The notes: a model not told the origin generated them from the letters alone. DNA of 64,000 nucleotides from Microbacteriaceae bacterium 3FA27C10 (GCA_005502775.1 SCNI01000015.1:16736-80735); one strand, 5' to 3'. Numbered from the stretch's first letter, positions 27,363-37,105 are shown. Translations and numbers: made by a program.

Positions 27363-27856
27363 CGGGTGCTCCCTTCCCTGACGGCCGGCAGCGAAGCCTT
27401 CAGCTCGGCCTTCATCACGATCGCATCGACCCCGTCGGGCTGGTAGTAGGCCGGGCGCACGGCGATGTCGGTGAAGCCGAGCGAGAGGTAGAGCCCGTGC
27501 GCCACCGGGTTGTCTGCCCGCACCTCGAGGAACATCGACCGCGCCCCGCGGCCGACGGCCTCGCCCAGCAGGCCCTGCATCAGCTGCCGCCCGAGTCCCC
27601 GCCCGCGGGCCGCCGACGTCACGGCGATCGTCTGGATGTCGGCATCCACGGAACCCGGAGGGCAGAGCAGCCCGGCATAGCCGGCCAGCGCATCCGGGGC
27701 CGCCTCGTCGACTCCCACGAGGTAGTAGCAGAACGGGTGCTCGATCTCCCGCGCCATCGACTCGCGCGACCAGGCATCGCTCTCGAAGGAGGCCTCCTCC
27801 AGCGCCATGATGGCGTCGAGGTCCGCGACGGATGCGCGGCGCAGCTGCCAGCTCAC
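27359..27856 (-). CDS. rimI: Ribosomal protein S18-alanine N-acetyltransferase RimI
   Basis: A 165-residue GNAT acetyltransferase. [20 protein letters not shown] opens the fold, and the acetyl-CoA loop is [40 protein letters not shown] is the classic RimI block. The start is a GTG at 27856 overlapping the tsaB stop (GTGA). It sits between tsaB and tsaD as in many bacteria. The target may be S18 or a wider set of N-termini. Confidence 0.92.
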   Translation of the reverse strand: MSWQLRRASVADLDAIMALEEASFESDAWSRESMAREIEHPFCYYLVGVDEAAPDALAGYAGLLCPPGSVDADIQTIAVTSAARGRGLGRQLMQGLLGEAVGRGARSMFLEVRADNPVAHGLYLSLGFTDIAVRPAYYQPDGVDAIVMKAELKASLPAVREGSTR

Positions 27857-28464
27857 TGCGACACCCGCTTGCGCGCGCCGGGCATCGTGACGTCGGGCGA
27901 GCGCAGGTACAGCGGCTCCGCCACGTCGTCGGCCCGCCCGAGCGAGCGGTGCAGCAGCGCCACTCGCCCGAGGGCGCCCGCGCCCACCTGGGTGGCATCG
28001 ATGCGCACGGCCTCGGGATGCGGCACCGCGGCGGGCACGCACAGACCCGGGCCGCTCGTGCGGAGAGGGGCGGCGGCGGCGAGCTCGTAGCGCGACCAGT
28101 AGACCTCGCGGCGGCGCGCATCCGTCACCACGAGCAGCGGGCCGCGCGTGCCGGCCGACCACTCCTCGAAGGCGATGGCGTCGTGGCTGACCACCGGCAC
28201 CACGGGCCGGCCGATGCCGAAGGCGAAGGCGCGCGCGGCGACGATGCCCACGCGGAGGCCGGTGAACGGGCCGGGGCCCATGCCGGCCACCACCTCGTCG
28301 AGAGCATCGGGTTCGACCCCGGCCTCGGTCAGCACGAGGTCGATCAGCTCGCCGATCACCTCGGCATGGCGCATGGTGTCCTCGGTCGAGCCCTCGGCGA
28401 GCACGGTGTCGCCGTCGACGACAGCTACAGAGGTTCCGGCGGAGGTGTCGATGGCGAGCAGCAC
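27853..28464 (-). CDS. tsaB: tRNA t6A biosynthesis protein TsaB
   Basis: A 203-residue ASKHA-fold partner of Tsa[20 protein letters not shown] and [15 protein letters not shown] are diagnostic. It lacks the metal site of TsaD and acts as scaffold for the TsaBDE complex. The start is a GTG at 28464. TAGGCT lies 6 bases upstream, so it may have its own leaderless start in addition to operon transcription. Its stop overlaps the rimI start. Confidence 0.95.
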   Translation of the reverse strand: MLLAIDTSAGTSVAVVDGDTVLAEGSTEDTMRHAEVIGELIDLVLTEAGVEPDALDEVVAGMGPGPFTGLRVGIVAARAFAFGIGRPVVPVVSHDAIAFEEWSAGTRGPLLVVTDARRREVYWSRYELAAAAPLRTSGPGLCVPAAVPHPEAVRIDATQVGAGALGRVALLHRSLGRADDVAEPLYLRSPDVTMPGARKRVSQ

Positions 28465-28470
28465 AGAACG

Positions 28471-28476
28471 AGCCTA
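28471..28476 (-). promoter_or_regulatory. Putative internal -10 box before tsaB
   Basis: TAGGCT is 6 bases from the GTG at 28464, in the 46-base gap after tsaE. No ribosome site is visible. Confidence 0.4.
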
Positions 28477-28510
28477 ACGCGGCGAGGCGGAACGAGGGCC
28501 GGACGGCCGC

Positions 28511-29038
28511 TCAGCTCCAGCGCGGGCCGACGCCCGTGAGGCGCACCTGCCGCGGCTCGATGGGCTCCTCGGAGGGGTCGAGGGCCTCGATGGCGGCGGA
28601 ACCTCGCTCCGCCCCGGCGCCGAGCGGGCGATCGATCTCGATCGAGAGGTACGAGTCGGTGAGCGCCTCGATCATGCCGGCGCCCCACTCCACCACCACC
28701 ACCGAGTGCGCGAAGTCGATGTCGAGGTCGTCGAGCTCGAGGGCGCTGCCGAGCCGGTAGGCGTCGACGTGCACCAAAGCCGGTCCGCCCGTGAGCGAGG
28801 GATGCGTGCGCGCGAGCACGAAGGTCGGGCTCGTCACCGGCCCGCGCACCCCGAGTCCCTCGCCGAGACCGCGGGCGAAGGTGGTCTTGCCCGCGCCGAG
28901 CTCTCCGGTGAGCAGCACCACGTCTCCGGCACCGAGCAGCCCGGCCAGACGCACGCCGAAGTCGTGCATCGCCTCCGGGTCCTCGATCTCGAGCGGTGAC
29001 CCGATCGCGGCGAGCGCCGCCCGTGCATCCGCGCTCAT
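28511..29038 (-). CDS. tsaE: tRNA t6A biosynthesis ATPase TsaE
   Basis: A 175-residue P-loop ATPase. Walker A LTGELGAGKTTFARGLG, then GPVTSPTFVLARTH and VHVDAYRL, with a late VVVVEWGAGM. The start is ATG 29038, overlapping the alr stop (ATGA). It drives turnover of the TsaBD complex. The product is slightly longer than usual, with a C-terminal extension rich in Glu/Pro. Confidence 0.94.
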   Translation of the reverse strand: MSADARAALAAIGSPLEIEDPEAMHDFGVRLAGLLGAGDVVLLTGELGAGKTTFARGLGEGLGVRGPVTSPTFVLARTHPSLTGGPALVHVDAYRLGSALELDDLDIDFAHSVVVVEWGAGMIEALTDSYLSIEIDRPLGAGAERGSAAIEALDPSEEPIEPRQVRLTGVGPRWS

Positions 29039-30198
29039 CGCTTCTGCTCGCTCTCCCCCAGGTACACCCGGGAGACGCGTTCGCCCACCCGGGCCACGAT
29101 CTCGTCGCCGATGGTGTCCGCGAAACCCGCCCACTCCTCGGCGGTCGGCTCGCCGCGGTCCCCTTCGCCGAACACGACCACCTCGTCGCCCACGGCCACC
29201 TCGGCGTCACCGGCGTCCACCACGAACTGGTCCATGGCGATGCGGCCGGCGATCGGATGGCGCTTGCCGTTGATCCAGACCTCGGCACGGCCCCCGGCGA
29301 TGCGCGGGATGCCGTCGGCGTAGCCGAGCGGAACCAGCGCGAGGGTCGACTCCACCGCCGTGCGGTAGGTCAGCCCGTACGAGATCCCGTGGCCGGCCGG
29401 CACGCGCTTCACCGACACCACGGGCGCCCGGAGCGTCATCACGGGCCGGAGTCCCAGGTCGCGGCCGCTGCGATCGTCGAAGGGCGAGATGCCGTAGGCC
29501 GCGATGCCGAAGCGCACGAGGCCGAGGCGGGCCTCGGGCATCCGGATGCCCGCCGAACTCGCCGCCAGGTGCAGCAGTTCGAAGTGGGCGCCGAGGTCTT
29601 CTGCCACCGCCACCGCGCGGTGCAGCCGAGCGAGGGCGACCTCGTCGTCCTCCGGCGAGGCGTCGGCGAGATGCGACCAGGCGGCGTGCACGCGCACCAC
29701 CCCCTGCCGTTCGTAGTCGAGCGCGGCCTGCACGAGGCCCGGCCAGTCCTCCTCCGTGGCGCCGTTGCGGCTCAGCCCGGTGTCGACCTTGAGGTGCACG
29801 CGCGGCGCCCGGGAGGCGCCGGCGGCCGCGATGGCGTCGAGCTGCCAGATCGCCGAGATGCCGAGGTCGATGTCGGCCTCGGCGGCCTCTCCGAACAGAG
29901 CGTCGGGGTCGTGCATCCAGGCGAAGACGGGCGCGGTGATGCCGGCTTCGCGCAGAACGAGCGCGGCCGGGATGTCGAGCACGGCGAGCGAGCTCGCGCC
30001 GGCCTCGAGGGCGGCCTGCGCGAGCGGAACCATGCCGTGCCCGTAGGCATCCGCTTTCACGGCGAGCATGGTCTCGGCGGGCCGGGCGAGCTCGGAGAGC
30101 GTTCGCACGTTGTGGCGGAAGGCATCGAGGTCGATCACGGCCTCGCGCCCCGGCGCCGCTCCGCTGGGTTCTGGCGCCGCCTGGGCTCGTGCGTTCAT
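29035..30198 (-). CDS. alr: Alanine racemase (first of two tandem copies)
   Basis: A 387-residue PLP enzyme. The PLP lysine lies in AVKADAYGHG, the phosphate-binding region is RFGIAAYGISPFDD, and the opposite-face tyrosine is in GISYGLTY. LGYADGIPR and GRIAMDQFVVDAGD complete the barrel and C-terminal domains. It makes D-alanine for peptidoglycan. Its start at 30198 overlaps the stop of a second alr by 4 bases and its stop overlaps tsaE. Which copy supplies D-Ala is not decidable from sequence. Confidence 0.93.
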   Translation of the reverse strand: MNARAQAAPEPSGAAPGREAVIDLDAFRHNVRTLSELARPAETMLAVKADAYGHGMVPLAQAALEAGASSLAVLDIPAALVLREAGITAPVFAWMHDPDALFGEAAEADIDLGISAIWQLDAIAAAGASRAPRVHLKVDTGLSRNGATEEDWPGLVQAALDYERQGVVRVHAAWSHLADASPEDDEVALARLHRAVAVAEDLGAHFELLHLAASSAGIRMPEARLGLVRFGIAAYGISPFDDRSGRDLGLRPVMTLRAPVVSVKRVPAGHGISYGLTYRTAVESTLALVPLGYADGIPRIAGGRAEVWINGKRHPIAGRIAMDQFVVDAGDAEVAVGDEVVVFGEGDRGEPTAEEWAGFADTIGDEIVARVGERVSRVYLGESEQKR

Positions 30199-31337
30199 TC
30201 CGGCACCCGCTTCACCCGGCGGCCGAGCCGCGTCACGATCTCGTAGTTGATGGTTCCCGCTGCAGCGGCCCAGTCGTCGGCCGTGGGATGGCCCTCGGCG
30301 CCGTCGCCGAAGAGCACGACCCGATCGCCCACCGCGGCCTCGTGGTCGCCGAGGTCGACGACGAACTGGTCCATCGCCACGCGCCCGACGATCGGATGCA
30401 CGGAACCGCCTACCCAGACGCTCCCGGTGTTCGACACGTGCCGGGGTATCCCGTCGGCGTAGCCGAGCGGCACCAGGCCGAGCCAGGAGTCGTGCTCGGG
30501 GCGGTAGGTGTAGCCGTAGGAGACGCCGGTGCCGGCCCGCACGCGCTTCACCGAGATGAGCCGGCTCTCCAGACGCAGCGCAGGGCGCAGACCGAGCTCG
30601 GCCGACGTGGCGTCGTCGAACGGCGAGAGGCCGTACATACCCACGCCCAGCCGAACCAGGTCGAGGCGCGTCGCCGGCAGCCGAAGCGCTCCCGCCGTGG
30701 CGGCGAGGTGGCGTACGGCCGGATCGAGCCCGGTGGCGCGCGCCAGCTCCGTGGCCTCATCGAAGGCCGCGAGCTGCGCCAGGTCGTCGTCGTCGCTCGC
30801 GTTCGAGAGGTGGCTGAACATCCCGTCGATCCGGATGCGCCCGCTCGCCTCGGCCGCCTGCGCAGCCTCGAACACGGCCGCCCAGTCGCTGCGCTCGATG
30901 CCGTTTCGCCCGAGCCCGGTGTCCACTTTGAGGTGCACGCGAGCGGGCGTCGCCGGGCTTCCCGCCTCGAGCGCGCGGGCGAGCTGCCGCCGGGTGCTGA
31001 TGCCGAGGGTCACGTCGTTCGCCACGGCGACCTCGAACACGGGGTCTGCGCCGTGCAGCCAGGCCAGCACCGGCGTCGTGAATCCCGCAGAGCGCAGAGC
31101 GAGCGCCTCGTCGACGTCGGCCACGCCGAGCCAGCTCGCCCCGCCGTCGAGAGCCGCGCGGGCCGCGCGCTCGGCGCCATGGCCGTAGCCGTTCGCCTTC
31201 ACCACGGCCATCACGGCGGCGGGCGCCACGGTCGCGGCGACGTGGGCGACGTTCGCGGTGATCGCTGCCGTGTCCACGACCGCGCGCCGCAGAGCGGGAG
31301 CCGCGTCGGGCGCGGCCTCGCGTGCCGTCGCCGTCAT
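30195..31337 (-). CDS. alr: Alanine racemase-like enzyme (second tandem copy)
   Basis: A 380-residue paralogue of the downstream racemase. PLP lysine in VVKANGYGHG, RLGVGMYGLSPFDD, catalytic tyrosine in GVSYGYTY, then GYADGIPRHVSNTGSVWVGG and GRVAMDQFVVDLGD. All key residues are kept, so it should be active. The ATG at 31337 overlaps the acpS stop by one base (TGATG), and a longer frame upstream is out-of-frame acpS/glmS sequence. The substrate could be Ala or a diamino acid (Orn/Dab/Lys). Confidence 0.92.
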   Translation of the reverse strand: MTATAREAAPDAAPALRRAVVDTAAITANVAHVAATVAPAAVMAVVKANGYGHGAERAARAALDGGASWLGVADVDEALALRSAGFTTPVLAWLHGADPVFEVAVANDVTLGISTRRQLARALEAGSPATPARVHLKVDTGLGRNGIERSDWAAVFEAAQAAEASGRIRIDGMFSHLSNASDDDDLAQLAAFDEATELARATGLDPAVRHLAATAGALRLPATRLDLVRLGVGMYGLSPFDDATSAELGLRPALRLESRLISVKRVRAGTGVSYGYTYRPEHDSWLGLVPLGYADGIPRHVSNTGSVWVGGSVHPIVGRVAMDQFVVDLGDHEAAVGDRVVLFGDGAEGHPTADDWAAAAGTINYEIVTRLGRRVKRVPE

Positions 31338-31693
31338 CACGCGTCTCCTTCCGCCACCACGAAGGCCATCGCGCTGCCTCCGTCGTGAGACATGCTGAGG
31401 TGCACGCGCACGGCACCGATCTCGGCGAGCGCCTCGGCGACCCCGCCTGAGACGGCGAAGGCCGGGTTGCGGTGCTCGTCGGAGATGATCTCCATGTCGT
31501 GCCAGCGGAACTCGGTGGAGTGCCCCACCGCCTTGATCAGCGCCTCTTTGGCGGCGAACCGGGCGGCCAAGGACCGCACCGGCAGTGCGCGTTCGCTGGG
31601 AGCGAACAGGCGTTCGCGCAGCCGAGGCGTGCGCTCCAGCGAGCGTTCGAACCGCGCGACGTCGACCAGGTCGACCCCGACACCGACGATCAC
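31337..31693 (-). CDS. acpS: Holo-[acyl-carrier-protein] synthase
   Basis: A 118-residue phosphopantetheinyl transferase. GVGVDLVDVARFE binds Mg2+ (Asp in the GxD motif) and FAAKEALIKA is the second conserved block. It moves 4'-phosphopantetheine from CoA to acyl carrier protein. It lies 6 bases after glmS and overlaps alr2. CoaA, the first enzyme of CoA synthesis, is encoded just beyond glmS. Confidence 0.94.
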   Translation of the reverse strand: MIVGVGVDLVDVARFERSLERTPRLRERLFAPSERALPVRSLAARFAAKEALIKAVGHSTEFRWHDMEIISDEHRNPAFAVSGGVAEALAEIGAVRVHLSMSHDGGSAMAFVVAEGDA

Positions 31694-31699
31694 GACGGC

Positions 31700-33547
31700 C
31701 TACTCGACCGTGACGGACTTCGCCAGGTTCCGCGGCTGGTCGACGTCGAGGCCCTTGGCGGTCGCGAGTTCCATCGCGAACAGCTGCAGCGGGATGACGG
31801 TCAGCAGCGGCTCGAACAGGGGCGCCGCGAGCGGGATGCGGATCACCTCGTCGGCGAAAGGCAGCACTGCCACGTCGCCCTCCTCGGCGATGGCGAGGAT
31901 GCGCGCCCCGCGAGCCCGGATCTCCTGGATGTTCGACACCACCTTCGAGTGCAGCGAGTTGGGGTCGCGCGGCGACGGAACCACGACGAACACGGGCTGT
32001 CCCGGCTCGATCAACGCGATCGGACCGTGCTTGAGCTCGCCCGCGGCGAAACCCTCGGCGTGGATGTAGGCGAGCTCCTTGAGCTTCAGCGCGCCCTCCA
32101 GGGCGATCGGGTAGCCGACGTGACGGCCGAGGAAGAGCACCGCCCGCGAGTCCGACATCCACTTGGCCAGCTGCGTGATCTCGGGCGCGCTCTTCAGCAC
32201 GCGTTCGATCTTCCCCGGCACGGCCTGCAGCTCGGCGAGCTGCGCCGCCGCCGCCGCCGGCTCGAGGGCGCCGCGCACCCGCGCCAGGTGCAGGCCGAAG
32301 AGGTAGAGAGCGGTGATCTGGGCGACGAACGCCTTCGTCGACGCGACGGCGACCTCGGGTCCGGCGTGCGTGTAGATGACCGCATCCGACTCGCGGGCGA
32401 TGGTCGCACCCTGGGTGTTGCAGATCGAGAGCGTGCGGGCGCCGTTCGCGATGGCGTACTTCACGGCCATCAGGGTGTCCATGGTCTCACCGGACTGGCT
32501 GATCGACACCACGAGCGTCGACGGCGTGAGTACCGGCTCGCGATACCGGAACTCGTGCGAGAGCTCCACCGACACGGGCACGCGCGCCCACTTCTCGATG
32601 GCGTACTGCCCGAGCATGCCGGAGTAGCTCGCCGTGCCGCACGCGATCACGATGACGCGATCGATGCCGATCAGGACCTCGTCGAGGTCGGCGAGCTCGG
32701 GCAGCACGACCTGGTCGCCGACCACGCGGCCGAGGATCGTATTGGCGACCGCCTCGGGCTCCTCGCTGATCTCCTTGGCCATGAAGCTCGACCAGCCGCC
32801 CTTCTCGGCGGCGGAGGCATCCCACGACACCTCGAACTCGTGCGCCTCGACGGGGGTGCCGTCGAAATCGGTCACGAGCACGGAGTCGGGGGTGATCACC
32901 ACGATCTGGTCCTGCCCGATGGCCACGGCCCGACGGGTGTGCTCCACGAAGGCCGCGACGTCGCTGCCGAGGAAGTTCTCGCCCTCACCCAGTCCGATCA
33001 CGAGCGGCGAGTTGCGGCGGGCGCCCACGACGACGCCGGGCTCGTCCTGGTGCAGGGCGAGGAGCGTGAAAGCGCCTTCGAGGCGCGAGACCACCCGGCC
33101 GAGCGCCGCCGGCAGTCCGTCGCCGGCCTCGAACTCGCGCCCGAGCAGCTTGGCCGCCACCTCGGTGTCGGTCTCGCTGTCGAAGACGAAGCCGTCGTCG
33201 AGCAGTTCCTGCTTGAGGCTCGCGAAGTTCTCGATGATGCCGTTGTGGATGAGCGCGATGCGTCCGGAGGCGTCGAGGTGCGGATGCGCGTTGCCGTCAG
33301 TCGGCCCGCCGTGCGTGGCCCAGCGGGTGTGGCCGATCCCGGTGTGCCCGTCGGCCATCGGATGCGCCTCGAGGTCGTCGGCGAGAACCGCCAGTTTGCC
33401 GGCGCGCTTGCGGGTCGAGAGGGAGCCGTCGTCGCCGATCACAGCCACGCCGGCCGAGTCATAGCCGCGGTATTCGAGTCGGCGCAATCCGCCGAGGAGC
33501 ACCTCGAGACTGCTGTTGTTGCCGACGTAACCCACGATTCCACACAT
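31700..33547 (-). CDS. glmS: Glutamine-fructose-6-phosphate aminotransferase (isomerizing)
   Basis: A 615-residue GlmS that makes glucosamine-6-phosphate from fructose-6-phosphate and glutamine. ATG 33547 puts the catalytic Cys at position 2 (MCGIVGYVGN), which decides the start. The glutaminase domain ends near 230. Two SIS domains follow (VIVIACGTASYSGMLG and SQSGETMDTL, then AVLFLGRHVGYPIALEGALKLKE), ending in RNLAKSVTVE. A TAAACT box sits 7 bases before the ATG with no ribosome site, so it is probably leaderless. No glmS riboswitch is seen. First gene of an eight-gene operon. Confidence 0.97.
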   Translation of the reverse strand: MCGIVGYVGNNSSLEVLLGGLRRLEYRGYDSAGVAVIGDDGSLSTRKRAGKLAVLADDLEAHPMADGHTGIGHTRWATHGGPTDGNAHPHLDASGRIALIHNGIIENFASLKQELLDDGFVFDSETDTEVAAKLLGREFEAGDGLPAALGRVVSRLEGAFTLLALHQDEPGVVVGARRNSPLVIGLGEGENFLGSDVAAFVEHTRRAVAIGQDQIVVITPDSVLVTDFDGTPVEAHEFEVSWDASAAEKGGWSSFMAKEISEEPEAVANTILGRVVGDQVVLPELADLDEVLIGIDRVIVIACGTASYSGMLGQYAIEKWARVPVSVELSHEFRYREPVLTPSTLVVSISQSGETMDTLMAVKYAIANGARTLSICNTQGATIARESDAVIYTHAGPEVAVASTKAFVAQITALYLFGLHLARVRGALEPAAAAAQLAELQAVPGKIERVLKSAPEITQLAKWMSDSRAVLFLGRHVGYPIALEGALKLKELAYIHAEGFAAGELKHGPIALIEPGQPVFVVVPSPRDPNSLHSKVVSNIQEIRARGARILAIAEEGDVAVLPFADEVIRIPLAAPLFEPLLTVIPLQLFAMELATAKGLDVDQPRNLAKSVTVE

Positions 33548-33554
33548 GCGAGCG

Positions 33555-33560
33555 AGTTTA
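33555..33560 (-). promoter_or_regulatory. -10 box of a probably leaderless glmS transcript
   Basis: TAAACT on the minus strand lies 7 bases from the ATG at 33547, so the start point should coincide with the A of ATG. No Shine-Dalgarno or -35 box is visible. Confidence 0.6.
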
Positions 33561-33645
33561 GCCGAGGCCGCTGGGCTGCCTGACAGCGAGCCCACAGGGC
33601 ACCGTGCCGCTCCGCTGTGCCGAGTTCGGGCAGAATAGGAGTCCT

Positions 33646-34599
33646 ATGCCCGATTCCGCCTCGACACACGGCTTCGCGCAGTTCAGCCCGTTCGTGGAGT
33701 TCGATCGCGCTCACTGGGCCGCCCTCGCGCCGATGACCCCGCAGCCGCTCACCGAGACCGAGATCGTACAGCTGCGCGGACTCGGCAACCCCCTCGACAT
33801 GCGCGAGGTCACCGAGGTCTATCTGCCGCTCGCACGGCTCCTCAACCTCTACGCCACGAGCGCGCAGCAGCTGCATCGCGCCACCACCGACTTCCTCGGT
33901 GACCATGCGAAGAGCACACCCTTCGTCATCGGCGTCGCCGGATCGGTGGCCGTCGGCAAGTCCACCACCGCACGCCTCCTGCGCGAGCTGCTCGCCCGCT
34001 GGGCCGACACTCCTCGTGTCGAGCTGATCACCACCGACGGCTTCCTGCTGCCCAACGCCGAGCTCGAGCGCCGGGGCATCATGCATCGCAAGGGCTTCCC
34101 GGAGTCCTACGACCGGCGAGCCCTGCTGCGCTTCGTGAGCGCGGTGAAGAGCGGCAATCCCGAAGTACGGGCGCCCTACTATTCGCACCTCAGCTACGAC
34201 ATCGTGCCCGATGCGCAGATCGTCGTGCGGCAGCCCGACATCCTCATCGTCGAGGGTCTCAACGTGCTGCAGCCGCCCGCGGCGAGCAACACGCTCGCGG
34301 TCAGCGACCTGTTCGACTTCTCGCTCTACGTGGACGCCCGCACCACCGACATCGCGACCTGGTACGAGAGCCGTTTCCTCGACCTGCAACGCGGCGCGTT
34401 CGCGAACCCGAAGTCCTACTTCCACCGCTACGCCGCGCTTTCCGAGACCGAGGCCCGCGAGACGGCTCAGGGGATCTGGGCCTCCATCAACCTGCCCAAC
34501 CTGATGGCGAACATCCGGCCCACCCGTTCACGGGCCACGCTCGTGCTCCAGAAGGACTCCGACCACAAGGTCAACAGGGTCCTCCTCCGCAAGCTCTAG
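33646..34599 (+). CDS. coaA: Type I pantothenate kinase
   Basis: A 317-residue P-loop kinase for the first, regulated step of CoA synthesis. [14 protein letters not shown] opens it, and Walker A is [41 protein letters not shown] and the late [20 protein letters not shown] are family blocks. ATG 33646 follows AGGAG. It is divergent from glmS and its stop codon is interleaved with that of glmM in a shared CTAG. Confidence 0.96.
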   Translation: MPDSASTHGFAQFSPFVEFDRAHWAALAPMTPQPLTETEIVQLRGLGNPLDMREVTEVYLPLARLLNLYATSAQQLHRATTDFLGDHAKSTPFVIGVAGSVAVGKSTTARLLRELLARWADTPRVELITTDGFLLPNAELERRGIMHRKGFPESYDRRALLRFVSAVKSGNPEVRAPYYSHLSYDIVPDAQIVVRQPDILIVEGLNVLQPPAASNTLAVSDLFDFSLYVDARTTDIATWYESRFLDLQRGAFANPKSYFHRYAALSETEARETAQGIWASINLPNLMANIRPTRSRATLVLQKDSDHKVNRVLLRKL

Positions 34600-35960
34600 A
34601 GCGCGCGCTCCACGCCGGTCGAGAGGCGCTGGCGCACCACGTCGGCGAGCTGGTTCGCGATGCGATCGGCCGTGGCCTGGTCGCCGGCCTCCACCATCAC
34701 GCGCACGAGCGGCTCGGTGCCGGAGGGGCGGAGCAGAACGCGCCCGGTCTCGCCGAGGTCGGCTTCGGCCTCGGCGACGGCGTTCGCGAGCACCGCATCC
34801 GTCGACACGCCCTCGCGGTCGACGCCGCGCACGTTCACCAGGGTCTGCGGGTACACCTTCATCACGCTCGCGAGCTCGGCGAGGCTCTTCTTGCTGGCCG
34901 CCATCTGGCTGAGCAGCTGCAGGCCGGTGAGGATGCCGTCGCCGGTGGTGGCGTGGTCGGCGAAGATGATGTGCCCCGACTGCTCGCCGCCGAGCGAGAG
35001 ACCACGGTCGTTGATGGCTTCGAGTACGTAGCGGTCTCCCACCCGCGTCTCGAGCATCGTGATGCCGTGCTTGGCCATCGCGACCTTGAGCCCGAGGTTC
35101 GACATCACCGTGGCCACGAGGGTGTTCTCCCGTAGATTGCCGCGCTCGAGCTGAGCGAGGGCGAGGATCGCCATGATCTGGTCGCCGTCGACGATGTTGC
35201 CCTGCGCATCCACGGCCAGACAGCGGTCGGCGTCGCCGTCGTGCGCGATGCCGACGTCGGCACCCGCGGCGAGCACGGCGGCGGCGAGCTTGTCGAGGTG
35301 GGTCGAGCCCACGCCGTCGTTGATGTTCATTCCGGTCGGGTCGTTGCCGATCACGGTGATTCGGGCGCCCGCCTGGCTGAAGGCCTCGGGCGACACACCG
35401 GCGGCCGCGCCATGGGCGCAGTCGAGCACCACGTGGATGCCGTCGAGCCGGTGCGGCAGCGTCGTGAGCAGATGCACCACGTAGCGGTCTTCCGCATCCG
35501 CGAACCGCTTGATGCGCCCGATGTCGCCACCGAGAGGAGTGAGCTGCGGATGCTCGAGGGCCGCCTCGATCGCGATCTCCACGTCGTCGGGCAGCTTCTT
35601 GCCGGCACGCGCGAAGAACTTGATGCCGTTGTCGGGCGCCGGGTTGTGGGATGCGGAGATCACCACGCCGAAATCCGCTCCGATGTCGGCGATCAGGAAC
35701 GCGGCGGCCGGGGTCGGCAGAACTCCGGCGTCGAGAACATCGACGCCGGAGCTCGCGAAACCGGCGGAGACGGCGGCCGCGATGAAGTCACCGGACTGCC
35801 GGGGGTCACGCGCGACCACCGCGACCGGTCGACGACCGGCATCTCGGGCTTCGGCCCCCAGAACGCGTGCACCGGCCTGAGCGATCCGAAGAGCGAGGTC
35901 GGCGGTGACGTCCTGGTTCGCGAGCCCACGCACCCCATCGGTGCCAAACAGGCGAGCCAT
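34596..35960 (-). CDS. glmM: Phosphoglucosamine mutase
   Basis: A 454-residue mutase that converts glucosamine-6-phosphate (the GlmS product) to glucosamine-1-phosphate for UDP-GlcNAc. [10 protein letters not shown] opens it. The phosphoserine loop is [17 protein letters not shown], the metal loop HDGDADRC, the sugar loop GGEQSGHI and the phosphate loop [11 protein letters not shown]. It follows rpsI by 26 bases. TACGCT 6 bases before the ATG suggests an additional leaderless start. Confidence 0.97.
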   Translation of the reverse strand: MARLFGTDGVRGLANQDVTADLALRIAQAGARVLGAEARDAGRRPVAVVARDPRQSGDFIAAAVSAGFASSGVDVLDAGVLPTPAAAFLIADIGADFGVVISASHNPAPDNGIKFFARAGKKLPDDVEIAIEAALEHPQLTPLGGDIGRIKRFADAEDRYVVHLLTTLPHRLDGIHVVLDCAHGAAAGVSPEAFSQAGARITVIGNDPTGMNINDGVGSTHLDKLAAAVLAAGADVGIAHDGDADRCLAVDAQGNIVDGDQIMAILALAQLERGNLRENTLVATVMSNLGLKVAMAKHGITMLETRVGDRYVLEAINDRGLSLGGEQSGHIIFADHATTGDGILTGLQLLSQMAASKKSLAELASVMKVYPQTLVNVRGVDREGVSTDAVLANAVAEAEADLGETGRVLLRPSGTEPLVRVMVEAGDQATADRIANQLADVVRQRLSTGVERAL

Positions 35961-35966
35961 ACGCTA

Positions 35967-35972
35967 AGCGTA
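35967..35972 (-). promoter_or_regulatory. Putative -10 box before glmM
   Basis: TACGCT is 6 bases from the ATG at 35960, within the 26-base gap after rpsI. No ribosome site is visible. Confidence 0.35.
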
Positions 35973-35986
35973 GAGCCGAAGCGCGA

Positions 35987-36472
35987 TTAGCGCTTCGAGA
36001 ACTGCGACGCCTTACGGGCCTTCTTGAGACCGGCCTTCTTGCGCTCGATGACGCGGGCGTCACGAGTGAGGAAGCCCGCCTTCTTCAGGTTCGGTCGGTT
36101 GTTCTCGCGGTCGATCTCGTTCAGCGCGCGAGCGATGGCGAGACGGAGCGCACCGGCCTGGCCGGAGGGGCCACCGCCCGTGATCTTCGCGACCACGTCG
36201 TAGGAGCCGATCAGGTCGAGCACCTTGAAGGGGTCGGTGATCAGCTGCTGGTGCAGCTTGTTCGGGAAGTAGTCCGCGAACTCGCGGCCGTTCACCGAGA
36301 GGGTGCCCGAGCCGGGAACGAGGCGCACGCGGGCGATGGCCTGCTTGCGACGGCCCACGGCTGCGCCGGAGACGTTGAGAACGGCACGGGGCGCACGGGG
36401 CGCCTCATCGGCCGGGGTTTCGGTGGAGTAGCTCTCGGGAGCCACGTCAATCTGGTCTGCGATCTTCGCCAC
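35987..36472 (-). CDS. rpsI: 30S ribosomal protein S9
   Basis: A 161-residue S9. The core runs from [17 protein letters not shown] to the C-terminal [18 protein letters not shown], whose last residues reach the P-site tRNA. The first ~38 residues ([18 protein letters not shown]) are an acidic, Pro-rich extension absent from E. coli S9 but usual in actinobacteria. It follows rplM by 47 bases. Confidence 0.97.
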   Translation of the reverse strand: MAKIADQIDVAPESYSTETPADEAPRAPRAVLNVSGAAVGRRKQAIARVRLVPGSGTLSVNGREFADYFPNKLHQQLITDPFKVLDLIGSYDVVAKITGGGPSGQAGALRLAIARALNEIDRENNRPNLKKAGFLTRDARVIERKKAGLKKARKASQFSKR

Positions 36473-36519
36473 GGTAGTGATAAGTCCTTTGTCTGAGTCT
36501 GCTGAACGAACGCGGGACG

Positions 36520-36966
36520 CTACTGGGCGACCTGGTCGAGGATGTACGGGGTGGGCTGCTGAGCAGCGTGCGGGTGCTCAGGGCCTGCGTAGACCTTCAG
36601 CTTGCGGAACTGGTCACGGCCGAGGGAGGTCTTCGGCAGCATGCCGCGGATGGCCTTCTCGACGGCGCGCTCGGGGTTCTTCTCGAGCAGCTCGGAGTAC
36701 GAGACGGCGGTGAGGCCGCCCGGGTAGCCCGAGTGGCGGAAGGCCTTCTTCTGCGCGAGCTTCGAACCGGTGAGCGCGACCTTGTCGGCGTTCACGATGA
36801 TGACGAAGTCGCCCATGTCCATGTGCGGGGTGAAGGTGGCCTTGTTCTTGCCGCGCAGGATGGCGGCGGCGTGGCTGGCCAGACGGCCGAGGACCACGTC
36901 GGTGGCGTCGATGATGACCCAGCCGCGCTGGACTTCACTGGCCTTCGGGGTGTAAGTACGCGTCAC
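36520..36966 (-). CDS. rplM: 50S ribosomal protein L13
   Basis: A 148-residue L13. GTG 36966 gives [20 protein letters not shown], matching family length. The longer frame upstream to 37011 is unsupported. [36 protein letters not shown] and HSGYPGG are conserved. It is the first gene of rplM-rpsI, driven by a strong promoter about 140 bases upstream. Confidence 0.97.
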   Translation of the reverse strand: MTRTYTPKASEVQRGWVIIDATDVVLGRLASHAAAILRGKNKATFTPHMDMGDFVIIVNADKVALTGSKLAQKKAFRHSGYPGGLTAVSYSELLEKNPERAVEKAIRGMLPKTSLGRDQFRKLKVYAGPEHPHAAQQPTPYILDQVAQ

Positions 36967-37026
36967 AGTAGTGCTGCTTTCTTGTTCGAGTGAGGAGTTC
37001 GTGAATCCCACTCCGGTGGGCGTTTT

Positions 37027-37041
37027 CCCTGAGACTCAGGG
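37027..37041 (-). promoter_or_regulatory. Hairpin in the rplM mRNA leader
   Basis: CCCTGA-N3-TCAGGG forms a 6-bp stem in the ~130-base untranslated leader of rplM. A feedback site for an r-protein is possible but not shown. Confidence 0.3.
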
Positions 37042-37105
37042 CGAACGCATCCGATGGAGGGCTCAACTACGGGTGGACGGCACGAGGCACGGACACCAAG
37101 GGTCT

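Noticed and set aside
27363..28121. Upstream extension of tsaD
   Set aside because: It overlaps rimI and tsaB in another frame. The family start fits ATG 27362.
31472..33583. 703-codon plus-strand frame opposite glmS
   Set aside because: Antisense to GlmS with low-complexity composition. No family resemblance.
33548..33645. glmS ribozyme or riboswitch in the glmS leader
   Set aside because: There is essentially no leader. The -10 box is 7 bases from the ATG.
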